DNA of 54,879 nt from Candidatus Marinamargulisbacteria bacterium (GTDB lineage: Bacteria > Margulisbacteria > Marinamargulisbacteria > UBA817): NCBI GenBank assembly GCA_023262965.1, contig JALQXX010000007.1, positions 1-54,879 of the forward strand, in the 5' to 3' direction. Below are positions 9,099-17,881 of the stretch, one piece after another; position 1 is the stretch's first letter, and the number at the start of each line of letters is the position of its first letter. The notes beneath the pieces are model-generated. The model did not search any database and was not told the DNA's origin. It worked only from the letters and a program-made list of their open reading frames with translations. A program made the translations under genes and the position numbers.

Positions 9099-10371
9099 CA
9101 CATATGAAGTCTTGCTATTTGGCGCATTTTTGGTAACGTCAGCTCTTTTTTCGTCGACAGAAACGGCCTTTACAGCGGTCAATCGTATTCGATTAAAAAA
9201 ATTATTTGAAACGAACAAATCCATTGATATTGAAAAAGTAGAGGGGTTACTGAAACATCCATCTAAGCTTATTACAGCCCTTCTTATTGGAAACAATTTT
9301 TCAAATGTTGCGTGTTCGGTACTGGCAACATCGATTATTACTGACATCTTTAATCAGCTAAATATACAAGATTTTGCTATAACACTATCCATTGCCAGCG
9401 TCACTATTTTATTACTTATTTTTGGTGAAATAACTCCAAAAACATTGGCTTTAAAAGCACCTGAAAAGCTCGCTGTATTTGCATCACGATTTATATCAGG
9501 GTTTATTGCCGTAACGTACCCGATTGTATTTATTTTTGAAAAGATCAATGTAGGAATCAGCAAATTATTCCATACCAATGAATCATTTTCACGGTCTTTG
9601 AGCTTAGATGAAATTAAATTAATGGTAGATATCAGTCACGACGACGGCTTTATTGAAGATGATAAAAACAAACTATTAACCAATGTATTTGAATTTTCAG
9701 ATACCATTGTTCGTGAAATTATGACCCCTCGGCCAGATGCGGTGTGTTTATCGGATCAACAAACCGTTCGAGATGCCATTGGCATTATTGTTGAAAAAGG
9801 GCATTCTCGGATACCTATTTATGAAGATAAATTGGATAATATTATTGGTATTATCTACGCAAAAGATTTATTGCAAGTATCCAGCGAGGCGATGAAAACA
9901 TCCGTTCGTAATTTCATGCGCCCGGCATCTTTTATTCCCGAGTATACCCCTGTCGATGATTTGCTCCAACAAATGAAAAATGCCAAGTTCCATTTGGCTA
10001 TTGTGGTTGATGAACACGGTGGTATGTCGGGCGTGGTTACACTCGAAGATATTATCGAAGAAATTTTGGGGGAAATACAAGATGAGTATGACACTGATGA
10101 AAAAAATGAATGCATCGATTTGGGCAACAATTGTTATGATGTTGATGCCCGTATTAATATCACCGATTTGGAAAATTACTTGGACACCACATTTCCAGAC
10201 GATGAGGATTTTGATACCCTGGGCGGATTTGTTCTCAGTTTAAAAGGGTCTTTCCCCTCTAAAAATGAAGTTGTTACATACAACGAGTTTGATTTTTTAG
10301 TAAAAGAAATTAAAAAAAGACGATTAATTCGAATTGAAATCACTAAAAACGAGGTTTCTGAGTCGACATAA
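9088..10371 (+). CDS. CNNM/CorC-HlyC family membrane protein with CBS domains
   Basis: Probable divalent-cation transporter or efflux regulator of the HlyC/CorC family. 427 residues: an N-terminal DUF21/CNNM transmembrane domain (FSSTETAFTAVNRIRLKKL, residues about 1-190), a CBS pair beginning at IMTPRPDAVCLS (about 210-335), and a C-terminal CorC_HlyC domain (DTLGGFVLSLKGSFP). The start is TTG at 9088, supported by AGGAG (9077-9081) six bases upstream. It sits between dgkA and the 734-residue protein, whose ATG overlaps its stop by one base. Confidence 0.92.
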   Translation: MVINTYEVLLFGAFLVTSALFSSTETAFTAVNRIRLKKLFETNKSIDIEKVEGLLKHPSKLITALLIGNNFSNVACSVLATSIITDIFNQLNIQDFAITLSIASVTILLLIFGEITPKTLALKAPEKLAVFASRFISGFIAVTYPIVFIFEKINVGISKLFHTNESFSRSLSLDEIKLMVDISHDDGFIEDDKNKLLTNVFEFSDTIVREIMTPRPDAVCLSDQQTVRDAIGIIVEKGHSRIPIYEDKLDNIIGIIYAKDLLQVSSEAMKTSVRNFMRPASFIPEYTPVDDLLQQMKNAKFHLAIVVDEHGGMSGVVTLEDIIEEILGEIQDEYDTDEKNECIDLGNNCYDVDARINITDLENYLDTTFPDDEDFDTLGGFVLSLKGSFPSKNEVVTYNEFDFLVKEIKKRRLIRIEITKNEVSEST

Positions 10372-12575
10372 TGCCCAAATCTTTTCGGGAGCGGTGGTGG
10401 CTAAAACGCTTATCAATGCGATTTAATCGTCATCGATTCAAGGAGCAAAACACATTTTTATCATCCATTGTTCAAATGGCTCCCGAGTGGTTTCACCAAT
10501 CACGTAGCAATTACACCTACATATATACCAATTTGGATGCGTATTGGCCCGAGTGGATGATTCGTCAATTTGATCCTTATAATCCACAATCGGTGCGTCC
10601 GATCAATGCGTTATCGTGTTTAAATTATACCATGCCTCCGGTGTTTCGCTATTCCAGCCCATCCCCTTACGCGTTCTCATTATGTGAATCCGGTATTATT
10701 TACCTGACTCATCAATTATGGGCGTTGCGAACCACCTATCGTCACAACAACACCCACTATTCATTGTTGCCCGTATCCCATATCCAGTTCAATACCACTC
10801 GCCATTGCATTGAATCGGCGTTACCTCACCCATCTGGGGCTAAAATAACCACCGCTTTTGCGTGTACCGATACCATCTTTAGCTTATCCATAATAATCAA
10901 CAACCCCACAAACACCCCTCAAACCATCTCATTAAATATAGGCGCTTTGCCCATGACTGTTGATGGCGTTGGCCACATATCCCATCTGCAGTTCACATCC
11001 GACCATCAGTTAGTGATTAACAACGCATCCCAGCTTCAGTCATCGGAGCCCCCCAGTAATATTATTTGCACACAGTATACCGATGGCACCATTTACTCCC
11101 ATGACGCTGACTGGAAAATGATACTCAGTCAAAAATGCCCGCATGGCTTAGCCAGTGGCTTACTGACCTTTGATCGAACCGTTTCGCCTAATGACACCCA
11201 AACACTCACCGTTTCCATTCATTATCATCCTGACCGTATTATCCCGCTGCTGCCATCAATCCCCCCCAAAAAAAACCGTCTTACACAACAATTGCCCCCT
11301 ACCTGTGATCCCGTTGCATTTCCCAGCCCTAACACATCGTTACGCTTATTAAAATCCCCACCAACCATGCCTCAACTGAACGCGCTATTAACCAATTATA
11401 CCGTAAGGATTCCATATGCCGATCAGACACACAGTATTCCCTCTATTGTGTATACATTGCAAACACATCTGCGCCTATACGATGTCCATAACCTGAATCG
11501 TTTTTTCGACAATTATACACTGTATGAAAAAAAATTATGCCCTCAACCATTTGCGCCACTTTTTTCGGCATCGCAAGCCCGCCTTCTACTACAGGGATTG
11601 GTTATAATGACCTGTGAACGTTATCACTATCCGATTCCCCCATCGATACACGAATCATTTAAAAAAAAGTTACAAACATTCATTCGGCGCGACCCATTTA
11701 CTTATTATATTGCTCATCATCGCTTTGAGCCATTACCCGTATTGGGCCCCGCTGATGCAACCCATCAAGTTATTATAAAAGTCATTTCTTTATCATTAAT
11801 ACTGAATCACTTCGCATCTTATATTTCCAAAAAATCCCAGCAAATACAACGGCTTCGCCACTGGCAAACCTATTATCAACGCTTGGTACATCACGCCAAA
11901 AAACTGTCCTCACTCCCTCGCTACTTTTATCAAACAAAATCACTGTCAACCGAATTAAAACTATTCTTACTCAACCATTGTTTTATATTGCCGGATCTAG
12001 AGCCTATTAAAACCGCGTGTGTTACGTTATTCTCAAAAAATATTATAGATGGCCATATGTATGACCCCACCGATCACAGCCGTTTTTCGGAATTATACAC
12101 GCTTCTATTAACCCCTTTACTACCTCCCTCTCAGCAACAATCGTTGCTTACCGCATATCTCAATCGCATCAATCCATTGGGGACCTATGTGAATCGTCAC
12201 AGTTTTTATCAATCATTTACAACATATCCCCGATACGCATATTGTTACCACAATGTTTTTCTAAGTCTATTTTTTGATTTAATCGTGTATGAGCAAAACA
12301 ACGCTCTCATTATCGACTGTTTAAACTGGACCGACTCATTAAGTATCCAGAACCTCAATACCCCTTTCGGTCTATTGTCCATTGAGGTTGTGAATCACCC
12401 CACCTGTTGCATAACACTTCGTCACCATTTCCATCAACCGCCCTTATCGATAGAATTGCGTTGTCCCGATTCATATAAACACTACACATTTGATCCTAAA
12501 ACCACCTCTCGCCACCCCATCGAAAAAACGATTTCAATTCCATTAAACAAATCGTCCGTTTTTATGTATACTTAG
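10371..12575 (+). CDS. Large protein of unknown function (734 aa), possibly glycosidase-like
   Basis: Not recognised. 734 residues without signal peptide or membrane segment. The first 300 residues look beta-rich (alternating patterns such as IFSLSIIINNPTNTPQTISL) and the later part is helix-rich with many aromatic, His and Pro residues. A beta-sandwich followed by an alpha-helical domain resembles glycogen-debranching or phosphorylase-type glycosidases, but no catalytic motif was identified, so this is only a fold-level guess. It is translationally coupled to corC (ATG shares a base with the corC stop), making it the last gene of the miaA operon. Confidence 0.8.
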   Translation: MPKSFRERWWLKRLSMRFNRHRFKEQNTFLSSIVQMAPEWFHQSRSNYTYIYTNLDAYWPEWMIRQFDPYNPQSVRPINALSCLNYTMPPVFRYSSPSPYAFSLCESGIIYLTHQLWALRTTYRHNNTHYSLLPVSHIQFNTTRHCIESALPHPSGAKITTAFACTDTIFSLSIIINNPTNTPQTISLNIGALPMTVDGVGHISHLQFTSDHQLVINNASQLQSSEPPSNIICTQYTDGTIYSHDADWKMILSQKCPHGLASGLLTFDRTVSPNDTQTLTVSIHYHPDRIIPLLPSIPPKKNRLTQQLPPTCDPVAFPSPNTSLRLLKSPPTMPQLNALLTNYTVRIPYADQTHSIPSIVYTLQTHLRLYDVHNLNRFFDNYTLYEKKLCPQPFAPLFSASQARLLLQGLVIMTCERYHYPIPPSIHESFKKKLQTFIRRDPFTYYIAHHRFEPLPVLGPADATHQVIIKVISLSLILNHFASYISKKSQQIQRLRHWQTYYQRLVHHAKKLSSLPRYFYQTKSLSTELKLFLLNHCFILPDLEPIKTACVTLFSKNIIDGHMYDPTDHSRFSELYTLLLTPLLPPSQQQSLLTAYLNRINPLGTYVNRHSFYQSFTTYPRYAYCYHNVFLSLFFDLIVYEQNNALIIDCLNWTDSLSIQNLNTPFGLLSIEVVNHPTCCITLRHHFHQPPLSIELRCPDSYKHYTFDPKTTSRHPIEKTISIPLNKSSVFMYT

Positions 12576-12664
12576 GTATATCAAACTAAGAAATATCGCA
12601 ATCATATCGATGATACACATGTAGGCCACCCTCATATAAAAAGTAACTATAAAAGGAAATGTAA

Positions 12665-13951
12665 ATGGACAACAAAAAATTATTTGATACGTATATGGAC
12701 CATGAAAATCGATTGGATATTTCAAAATTGCAACGAGAGCCCCTTGAGAATCTGCATCATCTTGCCTCTCAATTGGACATTGATCAATATAATCAACTTA
12801 AAAAAACCGAACTTATTTTTAAAATACTTGAACTGAACCCCAATGAAGATCGACTGATTAAAGCGCAAGGGTGTTTGGATATTGCCTTAGATGGCCACGG
12901 TTACCTACGAACCAATAATTATTTGGCCAGTTTAGAAGACATTTATGTCTCCAGTACTCAGATACGAAAATTTCAGTTGCAAACCGGTGACATTATATCC
13001 GGGATGGTACGACCACCCAAAGATACGGAGCGCTATTTTTCGTTACTGCGTGTTGAACACATTAATGGGGAGCTTCCAGAAGATGCCGTTAATCGGACAT
13101 TGTTTACCAATCTCATTCCCGTGTATCCGTATGAGCAGTTAAAACTTGAAACAAGCTCGGATTTAATCGCCGGTCGCATTATGGATATTCTTTGTCCTAT
13201 TGGAAAGGGGCAACGATCATTGATTGTATCCCCACCCAAAGCCGGAAAAACCTCACTTATGAAGGAAATTGCCAATGCCATTTCTCGAAACCACCCCGAA
13301 GTTCTTATTAAAGTGTTATTAATTGATGAGCGCCCCGAAGAAGTCACGGACATGGAACGATCCATTAATGGCGAAGTGATTTACTCTACATTTGATGAGC
13401 CGCCCGAACAGCATGTCACCATATCCGAACTGGTTCTGGAAAGTGCGCGTCGATTGGTGGAAACAGGCAAAGATGTGTTGATTCTTTTGGATAGTATTAC
13501 CCGATTATCGCGTGCGTACAATTTGGTTGTTCCACCTTCTGGACGAACCTTGTCCGGCGGATTGGATCCCAGTTCACTGCATAAACCCAAACGCTTTTTT
13601 GGTGGGGCCCGTAAAATTGAAAATGGGGGTAGCCTAACCGTTATTGCCACCGCATTGGTTGATACCGGATCGCGTATGGACGATATTATTTTTGAAGAGT
13701 TCAAAGGAACTGGAAATATGGAAATTCATTTGGATCGTCGGCTCGCCAACCGTCGTATTTTCCCCGCGTTTGATATTATCAATTCTGGAACACGAAAAGA
13801 AGAAATGTTGCTATCCCCTGATGTATTAAAAAAATCATATTTGTTACGAAAAAATTTGGACGGGGAAAATTCCATGGAAGAGCTAATTAAATTATTAAAA
13901 CAATCCGAGTCCAACAGCGAGTTTTTAGCCTCCCCTATTTTTAACTATTAA
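12665..13951 (+). CDS. rho: Transcription termination factor Rho
   Basis: Hexameric RNA-dependent ATPase that ends transcription. 428 residues in the usual order: N-terminal Rho_N helices (about 15-60), RNA-binding cold-shock-like domain with GHGYLRTNNY (about 70-140), and the ATPase with P-loop PPKAGKTSL, Walker B VLILLDSITR and the Q/R-loop SGGLDPSSLHKPKRFFGGARKIENGGSLT region. No N-terminal insertion. AAAAGGA (12651-12657) lies seven bases before ATG, so this mRNA has a normal leader. It stands alone after an 89-nt gap. Confidence 0.97.
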   Translation: MDNKKLFDTYMDHENRLDISKLQREPLENLHHLASQLDIDQYNQLKKTELIFKILELNPNEDRLIKAQGCLDIALDGHGYLRTNNYLASLEDIYVSSTQIRKFQLQTGDIISGMVRPPKDTERYFSLLRVEHINGELPEDAVNRTLFTNLIPVYPYEQLKLETSSDLIAGRIMDILCPIGKGQRSLIVSPPKAGKTSLMKEIANAISRNHPEVLIKVLLIDERPEEVTDMERSINGEVIYSTFDEPPEQHVTISELVLESARRLVETGKDVLILLDSITRLSRAYNLVVPPSGRTLSGGLDPSSLHKPKRFFGGARKIENGGSLTVIATALVDTGSRMDDIIFEEFKGTGNMEIHLDRRLANRRIFPAFDIINSGTRKEEMLLSPDVLKKSYLLRKNLDGENSMEELIKLLKQSESNSEFLASPIFNY

Positions 13952-13987
13952 TCGGTCCGCTTCCCCCCCACAACGGTAGCCATAGGG

Positions 13988-14017
13988 TTGTGAGGTGCCC
14001 GTTATTTATTATATAGT
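13988..14017 (+). promoter_or_regulatory. Promoter of the metal ABC importer operon
   Basis: TTGTGA (13988-13993), 18 nt, TATAGT (14012-14017), then nine bases to ATG 14027. The surrounding GTTATTTATTATATAGTAAT is AT-rich and weakly symmetric and could bind a metal regulator, but no clear Zur, MntR or Fur box is seen. A 6-bp CACAAC/GTTGTG inverted repeat (13970-13992) may be a weak rho terminator. Confidence 0.5.
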
Positions 14018-14026
14018 AATGGAATA

Positions 14027-14938
14027 ATGGCAGGTAAATTTAAATGGCTGATTCTGGCTATGATGCTCGTTTTATCCGGTTGCCGATTCGTGGATAACGC
14101 CAAGCCCCTTGTCTTATCTACAACGGGAATGATTCATGATGCTGTCTGTGCGATAGCTGGGGATCGGGTTTCTGCAAAAGTACTCATGGGACCTGGGGTT
14201 GACCCGCATTTGTATCGAATGCGGGCCGGTGACATTGCCCTATTTCAAAAATCAACAATTATTTTTTACAATGGATTAAATCTAGAGGCCCAATTGGGTC
14301 GGGCACTGTCCGGATTATCCACAAAAAAAACCGTTCGTGCAATCAGCAATGGTATTCCCAGAGATCGGTTGATTATGGCAGAGGACCATGAGGATAATCC
14401 CGATCCCCATATTTGGTTTGATATTGATTTATGGCGAGAGGCCGTTCAAACCGTTACTCAAACCTTGTCCGAAACCATGCCTGAGCATGCGGATACATTT
14501 CGAAAAAATGCGGCCACTTATGACCAACTCCTGCGTGAATTGGACACCTGGGTCGCTCATCAAATCGCCACCATTCCCGCCGAAAATCGGGTACTCATTA
14601 CCGCGCATGATGCGTTTTCTTATTTGGAAAAACGCTATGGCATTACGGTTGTTGGCTTGCAAGGCATGAACACATTGTCCGAAACATCGCCTGCTGACAT
14701 TACGCGCGTTACGTCGATTATTTTAAATCGATCCATTCCCACTATTTATGTGGAATCGTCCGTACCCGTTCGTCAAATTGAGGCGGTCCAAGCGGCTGTT
14801 CGGGCCAAGGGTAAGGACGTGGCTATTGGCCCCCCTTTATTCACGGATGCTATGGGCGCACCTGGAACACCCGAAGGCACCTATGTGGGCATGATTACAA
14901 CCACTATCCGTCATATTGTTGAAGGATTGACGCCATGA
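14027..14938 (+). CDS. Metal ABC transporter substrate-binding lipoprotein (ZnuA/TroA/SitA family)
   Basis: Captures Zn, Mn or Fe ions outside the cytoplasmic membrane for import. 303 residues. A lipoprotein signal peptide ends in LSGC with Cys19. The cluster A-I ligands are visible: His in DPHLYR, His in PDPHIWFD, Glu in IYVESSV and Asp in LFTDAMG. The absence of a His-rich loop and the LFTDAMG Asp point to the TroA/SitA side (Mn/Zn/Fe) rather than classical ZnuA. First gene of a four-gene operon with 4-nt overlaps. Confidence 0.93.
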   Translation: MAGKFKWLILAMMLVLSGCRFVDNAKPLVLSTTGMIHDAVCAIAGDRVSAKVLMGPGVDPHLYRMRAGDIALFQKSTIIFYNGLNLEAQLGRALSGLSTKKTVRAISNGIPRDRLIMAEDHEDNPDPHIWFDIDLWREAVQTVTQTLSETMPEHADTFRKNAATYDQLLRELDTWVAHQIATIPAENRVLITAHDAFSYLEKRYGITVVGLQGMNTLSETSPADITRVTSIILNRSIPTIYVESSVPVRQIEAVQAAVRAKGKDVAIGPPLFTDAMGAPGTPEGTYVGMITTTIRHIVEGLTP

Positions 14939-15681
14939 CCTCACCCGCAATTGCCTTATCCATTAAAGATTTAACGGTTGCAATCGGTAAAAAACCCATT
15001 CTATGGGATATTGACATGGATATCCCGGTCGGATCGTTAACCGCCATTGTGGGACCAAACGGGGCTGGAAAAAGTACGCTATTTAAAGCAATCTTGGGAA
15101 TTATTCAACCGATTGCAGGTCGTGTGGATGTATTTGGTTGCCCCCTACACCGTCATCGTGCGTCGATTGCTTATATCCCTCAACGTAACGCAGTGGACTG
15201 GGATTTTCCAACAACCGTCTTAGACACGGTACTCATGGGAACCTATGGCGATTTGGGATGGTTTCGACGCCCCGGCCCCAATGAACACAAGCGCGCGATG
15301 CATGCCTTGAACCAGGTGGGCATGGATTTTTTTAAAGATCGGCACATCAATCAGCTATCCGGGGGGCAACAACAACGGGTATTTTTAGCCCGCGCATTGG
15401 TTCAGGATGCCAGCATTTATATGATGGACGAGCCCTTTGTCGGCATCGATGCCGTAACTGAAAAAACCATTATTGATATCTTAAAAGAATTAAAAAAAGC
15501 TCAAAAAACCATTGTAGTGGTTCATCACGATTTACAAACCATAACCGACTATTTTGATCTCATTGGTTTATTAAATGTTCGAAAAATTGCCTTTGGTCCT
15601 GTATCAGACACATTCACAGAAAGCCATCTCAAAGCGGCTTTTGGCGGCCGAAATGCCGTTTTTCCGGATACCTTACCGTGA
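14935..15681 (+). CDS. Metal ABC transporter ATP-binding protein
   Basis: Powers the importer. 248 residues with Walker A GPNGAGKST, Q-loop PQRNAVDWDFP, signature LSGGQQQR, Walker B IYMMDEP and the H-loop His in VVVHHDL. The YIPQRNAVDWDFPTTV segment is typical of Mn/Zn importer ATPases. It starts in an ATGA overlap with the binding protein and ends in a GTGA overlap with the first permease. Confidence 0.95.
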   Translation: MTSPAIALSIKDLTVAIGKKPILWDIDMDIPVGSLTAIVGPNGAGKSTLFKAILGIIQPIAGRVDVFGCPLHRHRASIAYIPQRNAVDWDFPTTVLDTVLMGTYGDLGWFRRPGPNEHKRAMHALNQVGMDFFKDRHINQLSGGQQQRVFLARALVQDASIYMMDEPFVGIDAVTEKTIIDILKELKKAQKTIVVVHHDLQTITDYFDLIGLLNVRKIAFGPVSDTFTESHLKAAFGGRNAVFPDTLP

Positions 15682-16778
15682 TACCAATCGCTATGGATTA
15701 CCCCCTGATTATTGCGCTTATCGGGGCATTGGGTATTGGTGTGGCCACCGGCATTACCAGTTGTTATGCGGTACTAAAAGAGCAAAGCCTTCTGGGTGAT
15801 GCCATTGCCCATGCCTCGTTACCGGGTATTTGCTTAGCGTTTTTAATCACATTAAATCGATCCCCCTTGGCCCTGCTCACAGGCGCACTGATTGCCGGGA
15901 TGTTCGGAATTTGGTTGATCACCCAAATTAATCGCCATTCATTTTTAAAAACAGATACGGCTTTAGGGGTTATTTTATCGGTTTTCTTTGGATTTGGAAC
16001 CATGCTTTTGACGGTGATTCAAACCATACCAACCGCGCGTCAAGCCGGAATAGATACCTTTATTTTTGGTCAAATAGCCAGTTTATTGATCACGGATATT
16101 GGCATTATTTGGTGTGTAAGTGGGGGGATTGTAGCCGTCACCCTTATTTTCTGGAAAGAATTTAAGATAATTTTATTTGATGCCAATTACGCAACCGGTT
16201 TGGGCATCTCTGTTCCAAAAATATCATTACTATTAAACAGTCTCTTGGTTATTTCGATTGTGATTGGATTGCAGTCCGTAGGGGTTATTTTAATGAGTGC
16301 CTTGGTGATTGCACCCGCAACCGCTGCTAAACAATGGTCCCATAACCTGGGATGGCTCATGATATTATCGGTGCTATTCAGTTGTGTCAGTTGCGTTGGT
16401 GGCGTTCTGTTCAGCAGTGCCTACGCTCACTTACCCTCTGGACCAACCATTGTGGTATTGATTAGCCTCATGGTGATTGTATCATTACTCGGGTCTTCCA
16501 ATGGAATTATTGCAAAAGCCATTCAACGATTGAGTGTCAAAAAAACCTTGCAAATAGACACGATTATCAATGGCCTTTACGCGCTTGCCACATCCCACGA
16601 CGATCACAGCCACCCCCATGATATTCGTGCATTAACCTTCTTAAATCATCCCCCATCCCCTCAGTTATTGAAGCAACTCATGAACGACGGGTATGTTTAT
16701 CAATCCAGTGTCGATCATTGGGGATTAACCGAAGCGGGAATTGCACGAGCTATCCAAAATACAAAGGCCTATCCATGA
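15678..16778 (+). CDS. Metal ABC transporter permease with C-terminal winged-helix-like tail (first of two)
   Basis: ABC-3 family membrane permease. About 280 residues of seven to nine hydrophobic helices (LGDAIAHASLPGICLAFL near the N-terminus) are followed by a soluble tail of about 75 residues starting near HDDHSHPHDIRAL. The tail ends with DGYVYQSSVDHWGLTEAGIA, which looks like the wing of a DtxR-type winged helix. The start is GTG 15678 in a GTGA overlap with the ATPase; ATG 15693 is an alternative. Partner of the next gene. Confidence 0.92.
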   Translation: MIPIAMDYPLIIALIGALGIGVATGITSCYAVLKEQSLLGDAIAHASLPGICLAFLITLNRSPLALLTGALIAGMFGIWLITQINRHSFLKTDTALGVILSVFFGFGTMLLTVIQTIPTARQAGIDTFIFGQIASLLITDIGIIWCVSGGIVAVTLIFWKEFKIILFDANYATGLGISVPKISLLLNSLLVISIVIGLQSVGVILMSALVIAPATAAKQWSHNLGWLMILSVLFSCVSCVGGVLFSSAYAHLPSGPTIVVLISLMVIVSLLGSSNGIIAKAIQRLSVKKTLQIDTIINGLYALATSHDDHSHPHDIRALTFLNHPPSPQLLKQLMNDGYVYQSSVDHWGLTEAGIARAIQNTKAYP

Positions 16779-17881
16779 TCATTGCAACCATTGTTATTAT
16801 GGGATGCTTGGTTAGTATTTCCGCCGCGTTGCCCGGCTGTTTTTTATTGCTGCGCCGAATGGCCATGATGAGTGACGCCATTAGCCACTCCATTCTATTG
16901 GGTATTGTTCTGATGTTTTTTGCCGTTAAAACCATCCATTCGCCATTACTCATTTTAGCCGCCACCCTGACCGGATTGGTGACGGTTACCTTTACCGAAT
17001 ATTTAGTGGCATCCAATCACCTTAAAAAAGATGCCGCTATTGGGCTCATATTCCCTCTATTTTTTGCTATTGCTATCATACTCATCAATATGTATGCCAG
17101 CTCTATTCATTTGGATCAAGATTCAGTTATTTTAGGTGAAATTGCACTGACGCCATTCGAACGGTTGATTATTTATAATCATGACATGGGCCCTCTGGGA
17201 TTATGGACCATGGGCACCATTACCTTAATCAATTGTATTTTTATTGGATTATTTTATAAAGAGTTGAAAATATCAACATTTGATCCTCAATTATCCACCA
17301 GTATGGGATTTAATGCCAAGTGGCTGCATTACGCACTGATGAGTTGCGTCAGTATTACCTGTGTGGGGGCCTTTAATAGCGTTGGTACAATCTTAATCGT
17401 TGCATTGATGATTACCCCGCCCGCGACGGCCTATCTATTGACCCACCGGTTAGCGCACATGATTATTTATAGTGTCCTTATCGGCTGTTTATCGGCATTG
17501 ATCGGCACATTATTGGCTATTAGTACCGACACATCAATATCCGGAAGTATTTGTACGATAGCGGGGCTATTCTTTTTTGGCGCATTTTTAATATCACCAC
17601 GCAATGGGGTGATTCAACGCATGTACATGCATAACCAAAATACGATTGAATTTTGCGCCATTCTTTTAACCATCCAATTGCTCCATCACCAAAATGACCC
17701 CCATGATATGTTTGAAACAACCATGCGTAATGTTACCGAGCATATGCAATGGTCCGAGGTATTTACCAAAAAAGTCATTGCGTATGCCTTGGATCGGGAC
17801 TATATTTTTGCCACATTGGATCACTACGGTTTAACCCCTTTTGGGGTGGAGATTGCCAAGCGGGCTATCAAATCCAGCTAA
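16775..17881 (+). CDS. Metal ABC transporter permease with C-terminal winged-helix-like tail (second of two)
   Basis: Paralogue of the preceding permease, 368 residues, forming the other half of the membrane channel. The MMSDAISHSILLGIVLMFF segment matches the ABC-3 family. It also has a cytoplasmic tail, ending DRDYIFATLDHYGLTPFGVE, parallel to the first permease. ATG 16775 overlaps the upstream stop by four bases; an upstream TTG at 16718 is not used. The last 51 nt are antisense to the end of nadB. Confidence 0.92.
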   Translation: MIIATIVIMGCLVSISAALPGCFLLLRRMAMMSDAISHSILLGIVLMFFAVKTIHSPLLILAATLTGLVTVTFTEYLVASNHLKKDAAIGLIFPLFFAIAIILINMYASSIHLDQDSVILGEIALTPFERLIIYNHDMGPLGLWTMGTITLINCIFIGLFYKELKISTFDPQLSTSMGFNAKWLHYALMSCVSITCVGAFNSVGTILIVALMITPPATAYLLTHRLAHMIIYSVLIGCLSALIGTLLAISTDTSISGSICTIAGLFFFGAFLISPRNGVIQRMYMHNQNTIEFCAILLTIQLLHHQNDPHDMFETTMRNVTEHMQWSEVFTKKVIAYALDRDYIFATLDHYGLTPFGVEIAKRAIKSS

